DNA of 64,000 nucleotides from Chersky-840 sp963848335 (GTDB lineage: Bacteria > Actinomycetota > Acidimicrobiia > Acidimicrobiales > UBA8190): assembly GCA_963848335.1 (NCBI GenBank), contig CAWKDD010000002.1:186001-250000 (forward strand), given 5' to 3'. The notes below the pieces were generated by a model. The model saw only the letters and a list, made by a program, of their open reading frames with translations, was not told the origin of the DNA and did not search any database. Below, one piece after another: positions 54,191-62,459 of this stretch (its first letter is position 1; every line of letters begins with the position of its first letter). The position numbers and the translations under genes are program-made.

Positions 54191-54718
54191 TTGCGTGCCG
54201 GCGCACCGGGCCGCGGGCGCTGCTGGGTGCCGTGGGCCCCGTGGATGGCGCTGGTGGTCGTGGTGGGCGTGGCCCTCGGCGTGGGGTCGTCGCATGGCGG
54301 GCCCCCTGCCACCCCGGCCCAGAGGGCGACTTCCATCGACGCGCTGGTGCGCTGCCCGAGCTGCGACGGCATCTCGGTGGAGGACTCCTCGGCGTCGACG
54401 GCGGTGGCGATCCGGCAGGCGGTGGCGGCCCGCATCCGCGCCGGGCAGACCGACGCCCAGATCGACGCCTTCCTCGTCAGCCGCTACGGGCCCGACATCT
54501 TGTTGCGCCCGCCCGTGCAGGGATGGACCGCATGGTTGTGGCTTCTGCCACCCGCGGTGCTCGTCGCCGCGGCGGTGGGTGTGGTGACGGTGTTGTGGAG
54601 GCGGCGGGGCCGCGCCCCGGCGCCGGTGTCCGCCGATGACCGCGCCCTGGTGCAGAGGGCGCTGGCGGAGCGAGGTGCCGCGGGCCGCGGTGGTCCCGAG
54701 ACGGCAGGGGCCCCGTGA
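54191..54718 (+). CDS. ccmH: CcmH-like protein (thiol-oxidoreductase)
   Basis: 175 residues from TTG 54191 (ATG 54245 possible). After an N-terminal helix comes the active-site motif ALVRCPSCDGISVEDSSA, matching the LRCxxC of CcmH, followed by RIRAGQTDAQIDAFLVSRYG and a second helix with an Arg-rich C-terminal tail. Handles apocytochrome thiols with CcmG. Its stop overlaps the next start (GTGA). Confidence 0.9.
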   Translation: MRAGAPGRGRCWVPWAPWMALVVVVGVALGVGSSHGGPPATPAQRATSIDALVRCPSCDGISVEDSSASTAVAIRQAVAARIRAGQTDAQIDAFLVSRYGPDILLRPPVQGWTAWLWLLPPAVLVAAAVGVVTVLWRRRGRAPAPVSADDRALVQRALAERGAAGRGGPETAGAP

Positions 54719-55620
54719 CGCGCGCCGAGCTCGACGACGAGCGGTCCTTCCTGTTGGACTCCCTCGAAGACCTCGAGCGCGAGCGGGGTGCGGGCGACCT
54801 CTCCGACACCGACTACGAGGTCCTTCGCGACCGCTACACGCGGCGTGCCGCCGAGGTGCTTCGTGCCCTCGACGACGGCGACGATGTCGCCCCGGACCTC
54901 CAAGGTGCCGAGGCGCGCCCGGACGGCGCGCCCGGACGGGCGCGGGGCGCGACGACGACGGCGTCCGACCTCGTCGTCCCGAACGAGCCCCCGACCCGAC
55001 GGCGCGCTCTGCTGGTCGGGGGACTGCTCGCCGTGGTGGTGGCGGTGGCCGTCGCCGTGGTGGCGACGCAGTCCGGCACCCGGCTGCCGGGGCAGACCGC
55101 CACGGGGTCGGTCAGCCTGAGCCGGGCCGCACAACTGCGCCGGACCCTGGCACAAGCCGAGACGCTCGAGTCCGAGGGCGACGTGTCCGACGCCGTCCCT
55201 CTCTTCGAGGAGGTGCTCGCCCGGGACCCCACCCAGCCCGACGCCCTGGCCCAGTTGGGCTGGCTCGAATACGAGGCGGGGGTGGCGTCGCGTGACCCGG
55301 CCGTCCTGGCCAAGGCCCAACAGCTCGAGGAGACGGCGCTGCGCGCCGCGCCCGACGCCTACGCGCCGCATCTGTACCTGGGGTCGATGCTCCTCGCCGA
55401 AGGCGATAACACCGGCGCCGTGGCGCAGTACCGCCAGTTCCTCGCCGACGCACCTCCGACGGCCGAAGTGCGCGCCGCGCAGCAGTTCATCGACGAGGCT
55501 TTCAAGGCCGTGCACCAGCCCGTCCCCGCCCTTCCAGGAGTGACGTCCAGCGCGCCGTCGACCCCGCCCGCCACGTCGCCGTCTGCCACGTCGCCGTCCA
55601 GGACCCCGCCCTCGGGATGA
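54715..55620 (+). CDS. CcmI-like TPR protein of cytochrome c maturation
   Basis: 301 residues. A CcmI-type start (LDSLEDLERERGAGDLSDTDYEVLRDRY), one helix (about 98-120), and a TPR region (about 145-240, AVPLFEEVLARDPTQPDALAQLGWLEYEAG) that binds apocytochrome tails in other systems. The end is a Ser/Pro/Thr-rich low-complexity tail. Last gene of the operon. Confidence 0.85.
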   Translation: MTRAELDDERSFLLDSLEDLERERGAGDLSDTDYEVLRDRYTRRAAEVLRALDDGDDVAPDLQGAEARPDGAPGRARGATTTASDLVVPNEPPTRRRALLVGGLLAVVVAVAVAVVATQSGTRLPGQTATGSVSLSRAAQLRRTLAQAETLESEGDVSDAVPLFEEVLARDPTQPDALAQLGWLEYEAGVASRDPAVLAKAQQLEETALRAAPDAYAPHLYLGSMLLAEGDNTGAVAQYRQFLADAPPTAEVRAAQQFIDEAFKAVHQPVPALPGVTSSAPSTPPATSPSATSPSRTPPSG

Positions 55621-55634
55621 ACGACGCCCCGGGC

Positions 55635-56784
55635 TCAGGCCCGCAGGGCGCGCAACTCCGACACCACGGCGGGGAAGGCCGTCGCGAAGGCCTCGACATC
55701 GCCATCTGTCGTCGACCACCCCACCGACAGGCGCAGGGACCGCTCGGCGTCGGTCCCCATGGCCTCGAGCACCGGTGACGGGGCCAGTGATTCCGAGGAG
55801 CACGAGGAGCCCGAGTGGGCGGCGATGCCGCGCTGGTCGAGCCCGAGCAGGACCGGCTCGGCCTCGACCCCGCCCACCGCCACGCACACCAGGTGAGGTA
55901 CGCGCCGGTCCGGATCGCCCAGCACCACCACGTCCTCGACGGCCGTGGACGCGGCCAGGATGGCGTCGGTGCGGCGGCGGGCGTCGGACGCCTCGCGCTC
56001 GATCCGGCCGGGCTCGGTCAACGCTTCGGCCGCAGCCCCGAACCCCACGATGGCGGCCACGTTCTCGAACCCGCCCCGTCGCGCCCGCTCCTGCTCGCCC
56101 CCGACGATCAGAGGCGGCACCCGCAGGCCGCGTCGCACCACCAGGGCTCCCGCCCCCGGCGGCCCCCCGAGCTTGTGGGCGCTGACCGACACGAGATCGG
56201 CGCCGAGCTCGTCGAGATCGGTCTCGAGGTGCCCGGCGCCCGTACAGGCGTCGACGTGCACGAGGGCGTCGTGTCGTCGGCAGGCGTCGACGATCTCGCG
56301 CGCGGGCTGGACCGTGCCCACCTCGTGGTTCGCCATCTGGCAGTGCACCAACGACACCGGCGATCCCTCCCGGGCCGCCGTGTCGAGGGCGGCCTCGACC
56401 TCGGCGGGGTCGATGCGCCCGAAGCCGTCGACGGCGACGGGCACGACCGCGCCGGCCCGGGCGGAGGCCTCCCGGACCGAGGAGTGCTCGACGGCGGCGA
56501 GCACCACGGGGCCCGGCCGCGCCAAGGTGGCTCCCCACGTCGCCGCGTTCACGGCCTCGGTGCCGCCCGAGGTGAACACCACCTGGCGCGGGCGCGTGCC
56601 GAGAAAGGCGGCGACCTGTTCGCGCTGCCGTCTCCACGGTGGCGCGCACGACGCGACCTTCGGTGTGGACGCGACCCGGGTCACCGGTGTCGTGACGCGA
56701 CGATTCCAACCAGCGGATCATGGCCGCCACCACTTCGGGCCGCGGTGGCGAGGTGGAAGCGTGGTCGAGGTAGTGGCGGGCCAG
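55635..56784 (-). CDS. Cysteine desulfurase (NifS/IscS), one +1 frameshift
   Basis: Corrected length 382 residues. PLP enzyme releasing sulfur from cysteine for Fe-S clusters. N-terminus RHYLDHASTSPPRPEVV; PLP Lys in SAHKLGGPPGAG; catalytic Cys in HSGSSCSSES. Near 56625 one extra base breaks the frame (VETA then REQVAAFLG). No ATG, GTG or TTG precedes the YLDHA strand before a stop, so a CTG at 56784 (or an undetected error) would be the start. It is 3 bp behind the SufR-like regulator gene. Confidence 0.85.
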
Positions 56785-56787
56785 GGC

Positions 56788-57534
56788 TCAGACCAGAGCG
56801 GCGCAGGCGTCGTCGCCGCGCGCCCGCGAGGACAGCACGACCGCGATGGGCTCCTCGGCGCCGGACCCGCACAGCCCGGCCAGGAGTCCCCGCACCATCC
56901 CCCGGTCCACGGCACAGATCACCGGGTGCTGGGTGGCGGCCTCACCGAAGGGACAGCTCTCGGCCACCACCGCCGTCGATGCACCGCGGTCCTCGGCGTG
57001 GGCGGCGAACCCGTGGGCGGTGAGGGCGTCGGCGATGGCATGCATGGCGGCCCGCACCGAGCGCTGTCCCTCTCCGGGCTCCATGCGCTCGGCGAGGACC
57101 CTGCCGTAGTTCTCCCCCAGCCTCTCGGCCATGCGCTCGGCCTCGACCGGACCGAGAAGCTCGAGGGCTTCGGCCAGCAGGGCCACGATGAGGTCGTCGC
57201 GATGGGTCACGAAGTCGAGGGTGGGGTCGCCGTCGGGGCCGTCCGCAGCCCGGTAGCGCTTGGAGGGACGGCCCGCACCCGCCGATGGGGGCCGTTGCAG
57301 GCTGACCTCCAGGTACCCGCCCGCGGCCAGCCGGTCGAGATGGTGGCGGGCCACATTGGGGTGCACCGAGAACGCCGTCGCCAGCTCCGAGGCGGTGGCG
57401 CCGGGGTGGGATCGGACGTGGAGGTAGATCTCCCGCCGGGTCGGATCCCCGAACGCCGAGGTCACCGCGGCCACCGCCGCGGAGAACCTGCGGTCGGCGG
57501 GGGCGTTCCCACCGAGATCGGGGGCGGATTCCAC
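56788..57534 (-). CDS. SufR/ArsR-like Fe-S transcriptional regulator
   Basis: 248 residues. A winged-helix N-terminus (FGDPTRREIYLHVRSHPGATASELATAFSVHPNVARHHLDRL) and a C-terminal region with Cys194, Cys207 and Cys222 spaced C-x12-C-x14-C, the pattern expected for an Fe-S cluster sensor of the SufR type. It sits directly upstream of the desulfurase gene and divergent to mrp, so it probably adjusts both according to cluster need. GTG 57534. Confidence 0.88.
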   Translation of the reverse strand: MESAPDLGGNAPADRRFSAAVAAVTSAFGDPTRREIYLHVRSHPGATASELATAFSVHPNVARHHLDRLAAGGYLEVSLQRPPSAGAGRPSKRYRAADGPDGDPTLDFVTHRDDLIVALLAEALELLGPVEAERMAERLGENYGRVLAERMEPGEGQRSVRAAMHAIADALTAHGFAAHAEDRGASTAVVAESCPFGEAATQHPVICAVDRGMVRGLLAGLCGSGAEEPIAVVLSSRARGDDACAALV

Positions 57535-57606
57535 ACCGGTAGTCTACCGGCTGGGTGCGGCGTAATCCCTGGTCGCGCCAGCCGGACCCTTTCCGAGAGA
57601 GGCGCC

Positions 57607-58798
57607 GTGGTCCCCACCGATGCCGAAGTGCGCGCCGCGGCCGCGGCCGTGGAGGACCCGACCCTGCGCCGTGGCCTGGGTGAGCTGGGCATGGTGCGGT
57701 CCGTGCGGTCGGGCCGTCGCCAGACGTCCGTGGTGGTGGCGGTGCCCGTGGAGGGGTGGCCGGCCGGCGACGAGCTGGCCGCCCTGGTGGTACGGAGCGT
57801 GGGGGCCCTCGCCGGGGTGGGCGAGGTCAAAGTCGAGCTCCTCACCATGACCGCCGACGAGCGCCAGGAGCTGCACCGCCGCCTGGCGCTCGGCGCCGGC
57901 GGGGAGCCCGTGGCGCCCGCCCGGGGTGGCGACGGTCATGCGCACGGGCACGGCCCCGGTGGTCCACCGGCCCCTCTCGGGCACGAGGCGGGCCGGCCCA
58001 ACCGCTTCATGGCGCCGGGATCGCGCACCCGGGTGGTCGGGATCTCGTCGGGCAAAGGTGGCGTCGGGAAGTCGTCGGTCACGGTGAACCTGGCGGTGGC
58101 CCTGGCGGCCCGGGGTCACGACGTGGGGTTGCTCGACGCCGACGTGTACGGGTTCTCCGTGCCCAAGATGCTCGGCGTCACCCGGGGACCCGTCGCCGTG
58201 GACGACCTCCTGGTGCCGCCCGGTGGTGCACGGGGTCCGGTGCCTGTCGATGGGCTTCTTCGTGCCCGACGAGCAACCCGTCATCTGGCGGGGGCCCATG
58301 TTGCACAAGGCCCTCGAGCAGTTCCTCGTCGACTCCTATTGGGGAGAACCCGACTTCCTGCTCATCGACATGCCTCCGGGTACCGGAGACGTCACGCTCT
58401 CGTTGGGCCAGTACCTGCCCCGTACCGAGATCGTGGTCGTCACGACGCCGCAGGCCGCCGCGCAGCGGGTGGCCCAACGATCGGCGTACGCGGCCAAGAA
58501 GCTCAAGCTGGCCGTGCGGGGGGTCGTCGAGAACCTGTCGTGGTTCACCGGCGACGACGGCACGCGCTACGAGCTGTTCGGGTCCGGCGGGGGCCAGGCG
58601 CTCGCCGACGACCTCGAGGTCCCACTCCTGGCCCGGATCCCGCTCGTTCCCGCCGTGCGCGTGGGCGGGGACACCGGCGTCCCGGTTCGCGTGGCCGACG
58701 GAGGCGGGGAGGCGGCTCTTGCCTTCGACGCGTTGGCGGCCCGCCTCGAGGAACTCGGACCGGCGCGGATCTACCGGCGGGAGCTCAACGTCCGCTGA
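57607..58798 (+). CDS. mrp: Mrp/ApbC-type P-loop Fe-S carrier ATPase, one +1 frameshift
   Basis: Corrected length 396 residues. An N-terminal DUF59-like domain (about 1-80), a His-rich linker (DGHAHGHGPGG), then deviant Walker A SSGKGGVGKSSV, Walker B-like LLDADVYGFSVPKMLG, and DFLLIDMPPGTGDVTL. It loads and transfers Fe-S clusters. The frame breaks in CCC at 58219-58221. The usual ENMSWFxCPxC is VENLSWFTGDDG here, so the CxxC pair is missing, as in actinobacterial relatives. GTG 57607. Confidence 0.9.
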
Positions 58799-59942
58799 GG
58801 GAGCCGACCCCCCGCGGCAGGCGGTCGCGGTCCCAACCGAGGTCGGAGACGGCGATTCCCATGGCGAAGCGGTCCGTCATCCCCGCCACATAGGCGACGG
58901 CCTCGAAGACCGCATCGTCGCTGCCCGCGGCGAGACCGGCGCGCCCCCGCACTCCGGGGATGAGGTTGGGCTGGTCGGCGAAGTGTGTGACCAGGGCGCG
59001 CAGCACCGCCACCACTGAGGCGCCCTGCGTCACCGAGGCGGGGCGCAGGTAGATGTGCTCGTAGTTGCCGCGACGGAAGTCGGCGAGGGCCTCGGCGAGG
59101 GCCTCGCCCATGCCGACCCTGCCCGCCCCGAGCGTGGTGCGGACCATTCCGTCGATGAACGTGTGCAGCTGTCGGGAGCGGGTGTCGCCACACCGGCCGA
59201 GCACGGTGTCGGGCAGGAGCGCCGGGGTCACGATCCCGGCGGAGACGGCGTCCTCCCAGTCGTGGCACAGGTAGGCGATCCGGTCCGCCCAGCTGACGAC
59301 CTCGCCCTCGGGCGTGCCGGGGGCGGGGCGCGACCAGGAATGGTTCCGGATGCCGTCGAGGGTCTCCTCGCACAGGTTGAGCTCGGCCAGCGAGACCTCG
59401 GCGCCCCACACGGCGTGGTCGAAGCCCCCGGGCAGGAAGACCCCCAGCGCGTCTTCGCTCATGTGCCCCCCCGGGCCGTGACCGCAGTCGTGGCCCAGGG
59501 CGATGGCCTCGGTGAGCGCCACGTTCATCCGGCACGCCCGGGCGATGCCCGTCGCCACCTGTGCGACCTCGAGGGCGTGGCTCAGGCGAGTCCGCTGATG
59601 GTCGGCGGGGAAGATGAAGACCTGGGTCTTGCCGGCCAGGCGGCGGAAGGACGCCGAGTGCAGGATGCGGTCGCGGTCCCGTTCGAAACACGTGCGCCAG
59701 GGGTCGGGCTCCTCGGGGACGGCGCGCCGGCCCCCGCCCGAGGCCCGGGTCGCCCCCGGGGCGAGGAGCAGGTCCTCGGCTGCTTCGCGCTCGGGGCGAC
59801 CGAGCGGTTCGACCCCGCCATCGGTGCCGAGGCGGGCGAAGGAGTCGGCGTGCGCGGTGCGCAGGCCCCGATCCCCGTGCCCCGCCATGGTGGCGGCCCA
59901 GCGGCGGCTGCGCTCGGTCTGCGGGACGGGGGTCGGCTCCAC
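58785..59942 (-). CDS. HD-domain dNTP triphosphohydrolase (dGTPase-like)
   Basis: 385 residues. HD-metal motif GHDCGHGPGGH with upstream RLSHALEVAQVATGIARA (first His) and the Dgt-like N-terminus FERDRDRILHSASFRRLAGKTQVF; later SWADRIAYLCHDWEDAV gives the last Asp. It hydrolyses dNTPs to nucleoside and triphosphate, setting pool balance. Convergent, overlapping the mrp end by 14 bases. GTG 59942. Confidence 0.92.
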   Translation of the reverse strand: MEPTPVPQTERSRRWAATMAGHGDRGLRTAHADSFARLGTDGGVEPLGRPEREAAEDLLLAPGATRASGGGRRAVPEEPDPWRTCFERDRDRILHSASFRRLAGKTQVFIFPADHQRTRLSHALEVAQVATGIARACRMNVALTEAIALGHDCGHGPGGHMSEDALGVFLPGGFDHAVWGAEVSLAELNLCEETLDGIRNHSWSRPAPGTPEGEVVSWADRIAYLCHDWEDAVSAGIVTPALLPDTVLGRCGDTRSRQLHTFIDGMVRTTLGAGRVGMGEALAEALADFRRGNYEHIYLRPASVTQGASVVAVLRALVTHFADQPNLIPGVRGRAGLAAGSDDAVFEAVAYVAGMTDRFAMGIAVSDLGWDRDRLPRGVGSLSGR

Positions 59943-60020
59943 GGGCCTTAGTGTGGCTCACGGCTGTATGGTCGTGGACCGCCCGGCTGAGGACGGTCCG
60001 ATCGGAGGAGCGGGACAAAG

Positions 60021-60257
60021 GTGGACGTGCGCATCGGGATCGTGCAGAGCCCCAAGGAGCTCGAGGTCGAACTGGGCGAAGACGCGGATCGCGAGGCGGT
60101 CATCGCCGAGATCGAGTCGTCCCTGGGTCAAGAAGCAGGGGTGTTGTGGCTCACCGACCGCAAGGGCCGGCGAGTCGCCATTCCGGTGGCCAAGGTCGCC
60201 TACGTCGAGGTGGGCGCACCCACCCACGAGCGCCGGGTCGGCTTCGGCGCCCCCTGA
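60021..60257 (+). CDS. DUF3107 small protein
   Basis: 78 residues. Actinobacterial DUF3107: VRIGIVQSPKELEVELGEDAD at the start and AYVEVGAPTHERRVGFG at the end, predicted beta-alpha-beta fold. Role unknown. GTG 60021 has GGAGGAGCGGGACAAAG upstream. It leads the ArsA-like pair (25-bp gap) and is typically found beside it (my recollection, not tested). Confidence 0.9.
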   Translation: MDVRIGIVQSPKELEVELGEDADREAVIAEIESSLGQEAGVLWLTDRKGRRVAIPVAKVAYVEVGAPTHERRVGFGAP

Positions 60258-60282
60258 CCGAAGCGGTCGGCAGTCCCGCCCC

Positions 60283-61251
60283 GTGAGCACCGCCGACCGC
60301 AAGATGGTGGGGCTGCTCGATCGTCGCCTCCTGTTCGTCACCGGCAAGGGTGGCGTCGGCAAGACCACGGTGGCCGCCGGGCTGGCCCTGTACGCGGCCG
60401 AGCACGACAGGCGCACCCTGGTGTGCGAGATGGACGCCAAGGGGGACGTGGCCGCCTACTTCGAGACCGGGCCCACAGAATTCGCGGCGCGCGAGGTGTT
60501 CCCGTCGCTCTGGGCCATGTCGATGGACACCGAGGCGTCGCTGCGCGAGTACCTGAAGCTCAATCTCCGGATCCCCGTGGTGGGCCGGATCGGGCCGGTG
60601 GCGAAGATGTTCGACTTCGTGGCGACCGCCGCACCCGGTGTCCGGGAGATCCTCACGGTCGGGAAGTTCTGCTACGAGGTGCGCGAACGGCACTACGACC
60701 TCGTCGTGGTGGACGCGTCGGCCACCGGGCACATCGTCGGACAGCTGGCCGCGCCCCAGGCCATCAACGACCTCGTCAAGGTGGGCCTCATCCGGTCCCA
60801 GACGGACTGGATCCTCGACATCCTCTCCGACGCCGCCACGACCGGCCTGGTGATCGTGACCACCCCCGAGGAGATGCCCGTCAACGAGACCATCGAGCTG
60901 GCGTCGCGGGTCGCCACGGAGACCTCGGTCGAGCTGGCGGCGGTGATCGTGAACCGCGTGCTGCCCGAGTTGTTCGGGCGCAGCGAGGAGAAGGTCTTCA
61001 ACGAGCTGTGCCGTCCCGGGGTCTCCGCCGAGCTCAAGAGACTGGTGGAGGTCGACCCGAAGCCGGTGCTCGACGCCGCTCGCCTGGCCGTCACCTTGCG
61101 CCGCACCCGGGCGGGGCACCTCGAGCGCCTGCGCGCCGGGGTCGACCCCGTCGTGCCCATGATGTACCTGCCGTTCCTGTTCACCCGGCTGCACGGGCTC
61201 CGCACCCTCCGCCAGGTGGCCGCCTCCCTCGGCGAGGAGCTGGCCCCCTGA
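60283..61251 (+). CDS. ArsA/Get3-like ATPase, first of tandem pair
   Basis: 322 residues. Deviant Walker A FVTGKGGVGKTTVAAGLAL, Walker B region DLVVVDASATGHIVGQL, and VIVTTPEEMPVNETIELASR. SIMIBI-class ATPase related to ArsA/Get3, which act in arsenite efflux or membrane-protein targeting; no ArsB partner is nearby. GTG 60283; its stop overlaps the next start (TGATG). Confidence 0.88.
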   Translation: MSTADRKMVGLLDRRLLFVTGKGGVGKTTVAAGLALYAAEHDRRTLVCEMDAKGDVAAYFETGPTEFAAREVFPSLWAMSMDTEASLREYLKLNLRIPVVGRIGPVAKMFDFVATAAPGVREILTVGKFCYEVRERHYDLVVVDASATGHIVGQLAAPQAINDLVKVGLIRSQTDWILDILSDAATTGLVIVTTPEEMPVNETIELASRVATETSVELAAVIVNRVLPELFGRSEEKVFNELCRPGVSAELKRLVEVDPKPVLDAARLAVTLRRTRAGHLERLRAGVDPVVPMMYLPFLFTRLHGLRTLRQVAASLGEELAP

Positions 61252-62441
61252 TGCCCAGGCGCAGCGCCCCGCGTCCCGAGGCACGCGGGGCGACGCTCGA
61301 CGGCCTGCTGGCGTCGAAGGAGATCGTGGTGGCGTGCGGGCCCGGGGGGGTGGGCAAGACGACGACCGCCGCCGCGGCCGGCGCCATGGCCGCGGCGCGT
61401 CTGGGGGGGAAGGTGCTCGTGCTCACCGTGGACCCGGCCCGTCGGCTGGCCGACGCCCTGGGCCTCGAAGGGATCGGGAACACCGAGCGGCGGGTCCCCG
61501 ACGCCACGTTCCGCGAGGCGGGGGTGAAACCGATGGGCGAGCTGTGGGCCGCCATGCTCGACACCAAGGAGTCGTGGGACTCGCTGGTGCGCCTGCACGC
61601 GCCCGACGCCCGCACCCGGGACGAGATCCTGTCGAACCCCCTGTACCGGAACATCTCGGCGCGCTTCGTCCAGAGCCATGACTACATCGCCATGGAGCGC
61701 CTCTTCGAGATCCACGCCGACGGCAACTACGACCTCATCGTGGTGGACACTCCCCCGACCCGCAACGCCCTCGACTTCCTGGACGCGCCCGAGCGCATGG
61801 CCGAGTTCTTCTCGAGCCGCTTGCTGCGCTGGCTCATCGTCCCGTATCGCTCCAGGTTGGTGAACTTCGCCTCCAAGCCCTTCTACCAGGTCGCCGACAG
61901 GATCCTCGGCACCCAGTTCCTCGAGGACGTGGCGCAATTCTTCATTCTCTTCCAGTCGATGTACGACGGGTTCGTCGAGCGGGCCAAGGCCGTCCACCGC
62001 CTGATGGCGGACCGACGCACCTCGTTCATCGTGGTGTCGACCCTCGAGGCCGTCCCCCTGCGCGAAGCCGAGTTCTTCGCGCAAGCCCTCAAGGACCGCC
62101 GGCTGCACCTCGGTGCGATCGTCCTCAACAAAGTGCTCCCCGCCTACCTGCGCGATCCGTCGGGGGAGGTGGTGGCGGAGAAGCTGCGCGACCGGGCCGA
62201 CGAGCTGGCCGAGGCCCTCGGGCCCAAGGTGCGCTCGGGCGACGTCGGCCAGATCCGTCGCGTGCTCTCCGAGGTGGGCCGGAGCTACATCGACTACCGG
62301 GTCGTGGCCCAGCGCGAGGCCGAGCAACAGGCGGAGCTTGCCGAGGTGCCCGAAGCCCTGGTGAGCGTGCCGTATTTCGAGACCGACGTCTACGACCTCG
62401 AGGGCCTGCTTCGCCTCGGCGCCAAGCTCTGGAGCCCGTGA
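61251..62441 (+). CDS. ArsA/Get3-like ATPase, second of tandem pair
   Basis: 396 residues. Walker A CGPGGVGKTTTAAAA, switch LTVDPARRLADALG, and DLIVVDTPPTRNALDFLDAP. A middle helical segment (about 165-235) is longer than in the first copy and hydrophobic enough to hold a client helix. The pair resembles the two-subunit ArsA-like ATPases of actinobacteria. ATG 61251. Confidence 0.9.
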   Translation: MPRRSAPRPEARGATLDGLLASKEIVVACGPGGVGKTTTAAAAGAMAAARLGGKVLVLTVDPARRLADALGLEGIGNTERRVPDATFREAGVKPMGELWAAMLDTKESWDSLVRLHAPDARTRDEILSNPLYRNISARFVQSHDYIAMERLFEIHADGNYDLIVVDTPPTRNALDFLDAPERMAEFFSSRLLRWLIVPYRSRLVNFASKPFYQVADRILGTQFLEDVAQFFILFQSMYDGFVERAKAVHRLMADRRTSFIVVSTLEAVPLREAEFFAQALKDRRLHLGAIVLNKVLPAYLRDPSGEVVAEKLRDRADELAEALGPKVRSGDVGQIRRVLSEVGRSYIDYRVVAQREAEQQAELAEVPEALVSVPYFETDVYDLEGLLRLGAKLWSP

Positions 62442-62459
62442 GAGGCCGGCGGCGCCCCC

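Noticed and set aside
54484..56733. Reverse-strand frame of 749 codons through ccmH and ccmI
   Set aside because: Only its first 35 residues are the true cysteine desulfurase N-terminus; after the frame break the rest is Arg/Gly-rich antisense sequence.
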